Source: Telopea speciosissima
Taxonomy: Eukaryota; Streptophyta; Magnoliopsida; Proteales; Proteaceae
Direction: 5' to 3'
NCBI RefSeq assembly: GCF_018873765.1
Contig: NC_057925.1
Location: 16,927-80,926 of the forward strand
Length of the DNA: 64,000 nucleotides
Shown: positions 56,401 through 64,000 of the stretch, piece by piece
How the letters are laid out: each line of letters begins with the position of its first letter
How positions within the stretch are numbered: position 1 is the first letter of the stretch
Program-made: the position numbers and the translations under genes
The notes under the pieces: model-generated
What the model was told of the DNA's origin: nothing
Database searches by the model: none
What the model saw: only the letters and a program-made list of their open reading frames with translations

Positions 56401-57908
56401 TCTAGAGTGCCACTGATAAATTTCAGAAGATACTAAGGAATTCTGATGTAGTGGTAGTAATGGAGGTGGAGTGAAACGTCCATCATCAAGCAGGTATAGG
56501 CCACCATGCACTTTACCCAATCCAATCGTCTTCCCACAGTCCAGATCCTGAAAAACACAATGGGAAGGAAAAAAGGTTACTTTGCAGTTAAGATCACGAG
56601 TTATACTACTAATAGAAAGAAGGTTAGTAGTAAAATTTGGAATATGTAAAACATTGGACAAAGGAAGGGAAGGAGTGCAGTTAATGATTCCTTTTCCAGA
56701 AATGGAGGAAAGGGAACCATCAGCCACCTTGACTTTGTCTTTCCCAGAGGTAGGAGAATAACGATGGAAGAGGCTAGAGGACCCGGTCATGTGATCTGTA
56801 GCTCCAGAATCAATGATCCAAGGATGGGAAGCTACAGAGGCATAATGACCACCAAATGAAATACCTGACCGAGCAAAGTGTGAACCTGAAGGAGTAGACG
56901 AAGTGGCAGTAGCTGGTGTAGTAGAGGCAGCAGCAGTGGAAGACTTTAGCACACATAGGAATGCCTGTAAATCCTCCTGAGATAGGCCATTGTCAGTAGT
57001 AGGGGCTGCAGTGACAGACTCAGAGTGATTGGCCTTGGTTTTTGGTTTTCGCTTGGCAGCCCGTTTAGCCTCAAAGTCAGCAGGCTTCCCATGAAGTTTC
57101 CAACATTTGTCCTTGGTGTGATAAGGCTTATGACAATGCTCACAAGTAATAGTGCCGATAGTTGTACCACCCACGAGAGAGTGCCAAGCCGGTGTAGAAG
57201 GAGCCGTGCGATGAGTCGAAGGGCTAATCTGTCAGGGACAGCAGGGTGCAATATAGCAGCTCGGTGATTTTCTTCAGAGGAGACCAAGGCATAAGACTGC
57301 TCAAGTTTGGGAAAAGGGGAATGGCCCAACACTTGAACACAAATTGGGTCATACTCAACATTCAACCCTGCCAAGAAGTCATAGACCCTGATTTTTTCCA
57401 CATGTTTCTTATAGGCAGCCAGATTAGTAGCATTATCAGGTTGGTAATCAGAGAAGTGGTCCAACTGTTGCCAAAGGCTGCGCAGAGTAGCATAATATTT
57501 AGAGACTGTTAAGTCCCCCTGAGTAGTATGAAGAACCTTCTTCCTGAGTTCATAGACCTGTGCATCATTACCAAGCTGTCCGCACGTTTCCTTACAGGCT
57601 GACCAAACCTGAGAAGCTATATCAAAAAGGAGGAACCCATGTGCAATGTCCGAAGTCATAGAACCAATCAAATAAGACATGAGAACACCATTGCTGGCAA
57701 GCCAGCGAGTCAGGGCAGCAGGCATGGGAACAGTGTCATCAATGTGGCCAGTGAGACCACGGCCAGCAATAGCAAAAGAGGCTGACCGAGACCACAATAG
57801 GTAGTTGCTGCCATCAAGTTTGATGGGATTGGGCTGAAAAGTATGATAATCTGATTTTTCATGTCCAGGTTGATTAGAAGTTGCAGTGGAATCAGCAGAG
57901 TCACCCAT
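53495..57908 (-). pseudogene. Copia-3 gag-pol, lightly damaged
   Basis: Polyprotein of about 1,470 codons starting at MGDSADSTATSNQ (57,908). Gag is UBN2-type with YLLWSRSASFAIAGRG. One frameshift near 57,230 precedes the zinc knuckle CEHCHKPYHTKDKC (about 57,145). Then come protease WIIDSGATDHMTG (56,820), pre-integrase HSRLGHPPL and CEACVLAKQT, integrase (WFVSFIDCHSRY, KSDNGTEY, PAQNGVAERKNRHL), reverse transcriptase (QLDVKNAFLNG, LYGLKQSPRAW, LIVYVDDIVVTGND) and RNase H (MLYCDNKAAISIA), ending at 53,495. From 57,174 to 53,992 one frame is open except for two TAG codons (55,543 and 55,339). A one-base loss near 53,993 and a TAG near 53,931 break RNase H. Close to functional, but not functional as it stands. 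Confidence 0.9.
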
Positions 57909-58642
57909 AGTTGCAACAAGGCTGTGGAAAATGAAAAACCAGCAATTACACCAAACCAAGAGCTGAAATCAAGGTCGAGTGGGCCAATATGAAGGGCAAA
58001 ACAGCTCCCAAAAAATCAGCAGCAGCAGAGAGATCCCTTCCACAGAGATCGACAATGTCAGTGTTTTGGAAGAGAACCTGAAATTGGAGAACGATGTGGT
58101 GATGGGGATCCAAAAAAAATTGACGAAGAAGCTTGATCGAATCTGTCCAGGAACCTGTAGAGGATGTCCTCGATGAAGAGAAGAAGCTCCAATAAAAAAA
58201 CAACAGCAAACAGCGCAATTCCCAAAAATCGATAATGATCAGGGTTTTAGAAAACCCTAAAAAAGAGGAATCGATTGGGAGAAGGGGTCTTCAACAACCA
58301 AAAAAGGCTTGAGGGCAGCTGGTCCAGATCGCAGATGAGTGTCCAATATGCAGAAACCCAGCCTTGATCAATGGTAGTGGCTAGGGCTTCAAAATTCTGG
58401 AAACTCCAAAAATCGCAGACAGGAACCAACAGCAATCGAACCAAATAAATTGTCTCATAAAGGGGAAAAACAGAGGTGGGAATAGGGCAGCAACTAGATC
58501 ATATGATCACCTCTGTAGTGCTGCCCTTAGGAAGGGAGGAGAAGCAAAGGGGAAAAAAGAGAGAAGAAATCGAGAGAAGGGGAGGAAAGAAAAAACGATA
58601 GGAAGGGGGAGGGTTTTGAAAACTTAGATCAGAGAAATTTTG

Positions 58643-58654
58643 GCTTTGATACCA
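58643..58654 (-). other. Copia-3 primer binding site
   Basis: On the minus strand TGGTATCAAAGC, one base different from the usual TGGTATCAGAGC, directly after the LTR. Confidence 0.85.
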
Positions 58655-58897
58655 TGTTAACAAAACAGGTTTGTGGAATAATGCTTGAATGATCAATGAG
58701 ATCAGTCAAGCTCTCTATTTATAATAATAATAAAAGAGATTACAAGGTGAAACACTATTCACGACACTGTTCACGTGAACAGTGTCACAGCCCTAATTAC
58801 ATTTCTACCCTTGCTCACAAATACATAAATAAAAAATAAATAAAACACCCAAAAGACCAGAATAACCCCATGGTATTCTGGTGTACATAATTTAACA
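58655..58897 (-). repeat. Copia-3 5' LTR
   Basis: 243 bp. Contains the perfect palindrome CACTGTTCACGTGAACAGTG (within 58,764-58,785) and the terminal hairpin at 58,857-58,881. Confidence 0.92.
58764..58785. promoter_or_regulatory. 22-bp palindrome with G-box core in Copia-3 LTR
   Basis: Perfect self-complementary sequence: CACTGTTCACGTGAACAGTG with one further paired base on each side. Core CACGTG. The other LTR has one substitution in the core (CATGTG) and one in the arm. Confidence 0.6.
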
Positions 58898-59739
58898 AGG
58901 GGAAACTAGGGTTTATGATTGGAATTATGGGCAGAGATTCAGGTCGAGTTTCCCAAGGGCAGAGAAGGTCACTCGGCCAAAGTTTCAGGCTGAATGGATG
59001 GGTAAAGTGGGGATCTAGAATCTAGGGTTTTTGGTTTATGGGGAAGGAGGGGAATTAGGGTTTTGAGGGGAGGATAGACCTAGGGTTAAGGTCGAGTGGA
59101 AGGGTTGCTGAGCAGGAACTGTGGTTGAAATTTGAGTGTAAGCTGATGGGGGAATAGGGCTGAACAGGGATTCAAGGGTTTAATGAAGCTAGGGTTTAGT
59201 GGGGATTGATTGGGGAATGATTAGGGTAGGCTGTAGAGGATTAGGAGAAGAAGGATAGTTGCACGAAATTAAAATAACTTACTGGTTTAAAGATCAGCGG
59301 CAGTAGCAGCTTGAAAATTGATTGAAGAAGGTATTTCCCGATCTTAACAGATGCAAGGAGTGAAGAAGAAGAACCTCCCGATCTTAACAGATGCAAGGAG
59401 TCAATCGGTAATCCCCCAATCCCTCACCTTGAGATCCACAAGGCAGCAACACTCTCACAGGAGCAAAGGCAGCAAGCTTCAAATGAAATATTTTAAAAAA
59501 ATTGTTTTCTTTGTAGAGCCTCCCACGTTTTCTATTAATAATATGGCCTTGGGCCCCAATCCTATTACAAATCTAAATCCCTCCTTCATAAATCGTGGAA
59601 GGGTATGACTGAAATTAAAAGCTAATTAAAACAACTTAAAACCAATTAAAACACTCAGAAGATTCCTAAGTAACCAATAGGATATAAGACCCTATCAGTC
59701 CATAGGAACATTTCACTTAAATTGGACCAGTGGTTCAAC

Positions 59740-60069
59740 CAAGGTACTAAAATTCAGGTCTCGGTGCCAACTTGACTCTTGGAAAAACCGAGACGAGTCG
59801 AGATCTCACCCCTCGCCGAGTTGGTGCATTTTTTTTTTTTCAACTCGAAACCTCAACTTTGGGTCAACCCGAGATCTGGACCCGAGATATGTCGAGTTTT
59901 GTCCAATTAGGTAAGGTATTTAAGTGGTAGGTGGGTTAAAATAATGGGTCGAAACCAAGATCCAACCGAGATCCGAGATCTCACCGAGATATTGCACTTT
60001 TGAGACTCGCAGGCAATCTCGTCTCAAGATTTCGAAAATCCGAGAAACTCGGCGAGATCTCGAACCTTG
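59740..60069. mobile_element. hAT-type MITE in Gypsy-2 LTR
   Basis: 330 bp present in the Gypsy-2 5' LTR but absent from its 3' LTR (junction at about 47,992). The ends are CAAGGTAC and, complemented, CAAGGTTC. The perfect 8-bp duplication GGTTCAAC lies at 59,732-59,739 and 60,070-60,077. The interior is full of CGAGATCTC-type repeats. No coding sequence. Confidence 0.88.
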
Positions 60070-60915
60070 GGTTCAACTGGTTCAATTTAAAACACTAAAA
60101 CATGAAAAATAAACTAAGTATTGAAAACAGAAAATAAACTAAGGCTCCTAACTAAGACCCTATGATTAGGGTGGCTTCTTCAGCTCATGGATGCTTGGAT
60201 CTGCATCAGGGAGCTCCAACATGAAGTTGAAACTCCCAAGGTTACACAAGCATATCAATTCTCATTGTTCTCTCCTTCTTCTCTTCTTCTCCTTTTCTCT
60301 TCTATTATTATTTACATGGTATCAGAGCAAGATCTCTAGGGACTGCTACAACTTTCCTACTATCTTGTCTCCTCCTTTTCAAGGTTTCAATCATCATTGA
60401 TTGATTCATATCAGTTCGAGTTTTGTTTGAAAGGGGTGCAGCACCCTATGCTGTATTTTGGGACTGTTTAGAGACTAGTTCATGTTTGAAGATTGAGAAC
60501 TATGTCTCTCTTGCTGGTGGTGATTGATTTATGGAGTGAAGAATGGATTCAAGGTCCAGATTCAGAGATTGGGGATTGAGTTTTATCAGGGTTTGAGATC
60601 GATTCCTGCAGCAGATTGGAGATCGAGTATTTTCAGGGTTTTGGATTGACTTTTGCAGCAGGATTTTTGAGATCGATTTTATCGGGGTTTTTGGAGATCG
60701 ACTTCTTCAGCAATGTTTTTGGAGATTGATTCTTCATTAAGTTAAGAGGTTGGAGATTGATTCTTCTTCAGGGCTTTGAGATCAAGCATCCATTATGATT
60801 TTGGAGATTGACTTTTCAGGGTTTTGGCTTGAGATCGACTTTTTCAGGGTTTTGGGTTTATCTCTGAATCATTGATATGTGTTGCTACTTCATTCCATTT
60901 ATGTGATTGTGGAAG

Positions 60916-63110
60916 ATGTCTGCACCATCAAAGAATGTAATTACTACGGTTGTGTCTTCGTCCTCCCGTATTACTGAAAATAAAACAATGGAAGAAAATT
61001 GTTAAGCTGATGTTGATTGGTCGTGACCAACAGGACCATTTGACGAAGACTAAACCTGCTGATGATGCATCGTTGGACACCATTGATGCACGTATTATAG
61101 GACAACTGCTGAATTCCACGGAAAATCAGATTGTTGATTTGGTGACCCATATTGATACTGTTAAGGAGTTATGGGAATATCTGAATATTTTTTACACTGG
61201 ACAGAACAACTTGTCTCGTATCTATGAGTTGTCTCAGGAGTTTTACAGGGCTGATTGAAAGGGTCGTCCTTTGACCCAGTACTTCGCTGATTTTAAGAGG
61301 ATGTATGAGGAGCTGAATTCCCTACTTTGGGAAGGAATTTGATTCCATTTGTTCCCAGATACTTGGTAGTGATAAGGTAGCCACACTTTTGGATACTTTT
61401 TCACGAGTTCTACGAGTATCTCGTGAGAATTCTCACGAATCACGATTCCACTGCTGTGGATAATTCAGCTTTGGCTTCCTTTACACCTTACCATGGGCCC
61501 AGTAGTGGGACAAGGACTGATGGTAGTCAGGTCGTGGAGCTGGTTCTGGCAAAGCTCCTATTTCTGGCACTCAAGCTGGTTCAGATTCTTCAAGATTGGT
61601 GAAGACTTGTCACCATTGTGGTCCCACAAGACATATCCAACGCTTTTGTTGGATACTCCATGGCAAACCACCACAGCAGTAGTTTGCTAATTCCGTTGCT
61701 ACATCATCTCCACTGTTTGAGGGTAAGAAAGTGAAGATGTCTGATGAGGATTATGCACGCTTTACCCAGTTTCAGATTTCTCGGTCTTCCCAGCCTCCTA
61801 CTGCTACATTTGTTCAGACAGGTAATGCCACTGCATGTCTTCCGACTGCTTCCCGCCCCTGGATCATTGATTCAGGTGCATCGGACCATATGACTGGAGT
61901 CTCTGGTAGCTAATGGTTTTGTAGCTAAAGTAGTTGGCTTTTAGGTTATAAATGTATGTAAGATAAGGAGAGGAAGTTGAAGGAGGAGGAGAAGAAGAAG
62001 AAGAAGAAGACAAGAGAATAGAGGAGAAGATGGTCCGGTGGTAATGTGTTGTGTTGGAGAGTATTCTCCACACAGCTATATCACTTAATTGATAACAAGA
62101 GAAATACTACATCCTAGGGAGGTAAAAGGTAAAAAGGATAAACAGGAGAAAATACATTATAAGGCAACTAGACAAAAGACTAGTTCCTAAAATACCCTTA
62201 TTACATATTCTAACAACTCTAACAAAAGTAACTAGTACAGGCACTGTTCATGCCACTCCTCCTTTATCCTTATCTTTTGTTCTTTATTTGCCTGAGTTTC
62301 CTTTTAATCTTTTCTCTGTTAATAAGTTTACTAGAACTTATAATTGTTCTGCAACCTTTTTCTCTGATTCTTGTGTCTTTTAGGACCTTACGACGAAGAA
62401 GATGATTGGTAGAGATCATGAAACAGGGGGGCTGTACCTACTCGAGGATACTTCATCTGCAGCATGTTCCAGTGTGGCATCACCTCACCAAGTCCATTTT
62501 CGTTTGGGTCATCCATCGTTGCCTAGTTTAAGGCTTTTATATTCTCCTTTCGGTCTATTTCTACCTTAAATTGTGAGTCCTGTCAGTTTGGGAAGCTTCA
62601 CCAAGTAAGCTATCACCCTAGAGTCAATCAACGGTCTAACCAACTTTTTTCTTTAGTTCAGTCAGATGTACGGGGGGTCCTTGTCTAGTTGTTTCTAAGT
62701 TGGCTTTAGTTATTTTGTTACTTTTGTTGATGACTATTCCAGAGTTACTTGGCTTTATTTAATGAAACATCATTCAGAGTTGTTCTCTATTTTTTGTGCT
62801 TTTGTAAATGAGGTTAAAACTCAGTTTAGTACTCCTTTACGTATTCTTCATAGCAATAATGCTAAAGAAGACTTTTCTGATCCCTTCACTACTTATATTG
62901 TTCAGCATGGCATTATTCATCAATCCTCCTATGCTGACACACACAACAAAATGATGTGGTAGAAAGAAAGAATCGACATTTAATGGAGGTCACACGGTCT
63001 CTTTTATTTGAGATGAAGGTGACCAAACCTTTTTGGGCTTATGCTATTTTTTACTGTGTGTTATCTATTTAACTGCATGCCTTCCTCTATTTTACGTGGT
63101 GGTATTGATG
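60916..63110 (+). pseudogene. Copia-5 gag-protease-integrase remnant
   Basis: Starts MSAPSKNVITTVV (60,916). The UBN2-type gag has PADDASLDTIDARIIGQLLN and ENQIVDLVTHIDTVKELWEY. Zinc knuckle CHHCGPTRHIQRFC near 61,610. Protease WIIDSGASDHMTGVSGS near 61,860 with the catalytic motif kept. After a foreign stretch the frame resumes at GTVHATPPLSLSF (62,238), pre-integrase HFRLGHPSLPSL, and a decayed integrase (RVTWLYLMKHHSELFS, HGIIHQSSYADT). No reverse transcriptase remains. Several stops and frameshifts. Confidence 0.78.
61912..62236. mobile_element. Unresolved insertion in Copia-5 (possible solo LTR)
   Basis: About 320 bp that interrupts the protease-integrase linker. On the minus strand it starts TGTTAGAATATGTAATAAGG and has a CTTCTTCTTC tract towards its other end, both usual in Copia LTRs. 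A (GAA)n run lies at about 61,985-62,010. I could not find a matching target duplication, and about 40 codons of the host are missing, so a plain solo LTR is not proven. Confidence 0.4.
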
Positions 63111-63115
63111 CAAAT

Positions 63116-64000
63116 TCATCACCAAAATGGGCTTATTTCTTTAGAAATAAGTCTAGGGTTGGATTATATGTATGTTGGGCCTTTGATCCCATGAATTTTC
63201 TATGTAATAGGCCACTTTTATGGGCCTAAAATATGGGTAATTAGGTTGCATACGGGATTAGCTGTTTTAATTCCTTATTTTTGATTTTTATGTAATTAGT
63301 GGTCATGTGATTACTTAAGTGATCATGTGACTTGTTTAAGTGGTCATGTGATAACTTAAGTGGTCATGTGATGTAAGTTGGGCTGGATTAGGACTCTGTA
63401 AGTCCAGCCATGTTTTGAGCCTATTTCCTTTAGTATTTCAGTTTCCTAGTTAGTTTAAGTTACCTAATAGGTTAAGGATTGGGTTAGGCCTTTCCTTTTT
63501 AGTGTAAGAATCTAATTTTGAGTTTTTTATATAAGGTTGTAAGGGGGCCAAGTATGGTACACGAATTTGATTAATGAAAAGCTTTTGTTTGCTGCCATAA
63601 CTGCTCCTTGCTCCTTGTGAGCGTGCATCCTTGTAGTTCTATCAAGGTGGAAAGGGATTGGTGGAATCCAATCAACTCCTTGCGCCGTGATGGCCGGGAG
63701 GATCCCAATTCGAAGGTGGTTCTATCCTTCACTTCTGTTCAAGCTGTTGCTAGTGGATTTCTACTGCAACTTGTTCATTAATTTCTTCTTCTAATCCTCT
63801 ATTCCCTCCCCCAATTGATCCCCCTTTATTTTTGTTTGAATTCCATTAAACCCTAATTCGATTAAACCCTAGATCTTACTGCCCAGCCATACTTGACCAT
63901 CAGAATTATTTCAAATTCAAACCACAGCCTCCATACTACATCCCCTCCACTCGATCCAACTTGCAGCCCCATTCGTCCACTCCAACCCTAATTTACATTG
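63116..64000 (+). mobile_element. Gypsy LTR of the Gypsy-1 family, running off the window
   Basis: Begins TGATGCAAATTCATCACCAA and is clearly related along its length to the Gypsy-1 LTRs, with the ACTTTTATGGGCC site, GGGTTAGGCC and the TATA-like TTTATATAAG at 63,526-63,535. It diverges after about 63,600. Preceding bases GGTAT (63,111-63,115) would be the target duplication; the other end is outside the window. Confidence 0.8.
63298..63374 (+). repeat. Short tandem repeat in Gypsy LTR
   Basis: Four imperfect copies of an ~18-21 bp unit AGTGGTCATGTGATAACTTA, not present in the Gypsy-1 LTRs. Confidence 0.8.

Larger units (their letters stand above)
53245..58897 (-). mobile_element. Copia-3, nearly complete Copia element
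   Basis: 5,653 bp on the minus strand. LTRs of 243 bp (53,245-53,487 and 58,655-58,897) start TGTTAAATTATG and end TTAACA on that strand. The flanks AAGGG (53,240-53,244) and AGGGG (58,898-58,902) are the 5-bp target duplication with one change; the empty site at about 47,147 reads AGGGG. Primer site TGGTATCAAAGC (minus) lies at 58,643-58,654 and the purine tract at 53,488-53,499. I count 7 differences between the LTRs. It sits in the 5' LTR of Gypsy-2. Same lineage as Copia-1. Confidence 0.94.
46891..60208 (-). mobile_element. Gypsy-2, gag-only Gypsy-type element (TR-GAG) with nested insertions
   Basis: Minus-strand element. The 3' LTR is 46,891-48,142; the 5' LTR is 52,985-60,208 with Copia-3 and a MITE inside. 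LTRs start TGATGCAGATCC and end CTACATTA on the minus strand. A perfect 5-bp duplication GGGAG flanks it (46,886-46,890 and 60,209-60,213). A purine tract GTCGGGGAGAGT precedes the 3' LTR. A primer site variant TATTATCAGAGCC follows the 5' LTR. With Copia-4 removed, the internal region is about 2.0 kb and encodes only gag. Confidence 0.88.
46753..63115 (+). mobile_element. Copia-5, split by Gypsy-2 and cut off at 3' end
   Basis: The 5' LTR is in two parts: 46,753-46,890 (TGTTAGTAGAGAC...GTGGGAG) and 60,214-60,316 (CTCCAACATG...TTTACA). They are rejoined by removing Gypsy-2 and one copy of its duplication GGGAG. The primer site TGGTATCAGAGC is at 60,317-60,328. Gag, protease and part of integrase follow (60,916-63,110). 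At 63,116 a Gypsy LTR replaces the rest; no 3' LTR is visible. Confidence 0.82.

Noticed and set aside
61985-62012. (GAA)n run as a CRISPR-like or satellite array
   Set aside because: Simple trinucleotide microsatellite; no spacers or longer unit.

Overview
This is nuclear DNA of a flowering plant. Two host genes with spliced exons are visible: an ABC1/UbiB-type kinase and an apyrase. They sit in a dense, nested mass of plant transposable elements: Copia and Gypsy LTR retrotransposons with tRNA-iMet primer sites, L1-type LINEs with an RNase H domain, an Au-like SINE, MULE- and hAT-type DNA elements, and a very small LTR element. The species cannot be fixed from the sequence; a dicot or magnoliid with a repeat-rich genome fits. 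There are no bacterial operons, tRNA/rRNA genes or CRISPR arrays.

Layout. 1-22,707 is a giant inverted duplication: left arm 1-13,263, loop 13,264-14,735, right arm 14,736-22,707. Each arm carries, from outside in, a Pack-MULE with a stolen piece of a DUF630/DUF632 gene, a hAT-like element, the last five exons of the ABC1 kinase gene, and a block of different base composition that may be organellar. The left kinase copy is intact over these exons. The right copy has a frameshift and a damaged catalytic motif. A 5.5-kb Copia element (Copia-1) sits only in the left arm, so it arrived after the duplication.

23,677-34,130 is retroelement wreckage: a Gypsy relic, Copia-2 with an L1 LINE inside its reverse transcriptase region, and a LINE zf-RVT fragment. 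34,517-34,958 holds two small fold-back elements. The second host gene, an apyrase (minus strand, exons between 36,054 and 42,998), has a 5.4-kb intron filled by a hAT element and a gag-only Gypsy element (Gypsy-1) that itself carries a LINE. A piece of this gene (one exon plus introns) is repeated in inverted orientation at 31,632-32,423.

43,000-46,750 holds an Au-like SINE fragment, a 308-bp SMART-type LTR element and a decayed Gypsy gag. 46,753-63,115 is one nested block: Copia-5 was split by the gag-only Gypsy-2, which was then entered by the non-coding Copia-4, the nearly complete Copia-3 and a hAT MITE. A further Gypsy LTR (same family as Gypsy-1) cuts off Copia-5 and runs off the window.

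Order of events that can be read: Pack-MULE and hAT insertions came before inverted duplication 1, and Copia-1 came after it. hAT-1 came before inverted duplication 2. In the nest, Copia-5 is oldest, Gypsy-2 younger, and Copia-3, Copia-4 and the MITE youngest. All identities are by eye; no alignment was run.
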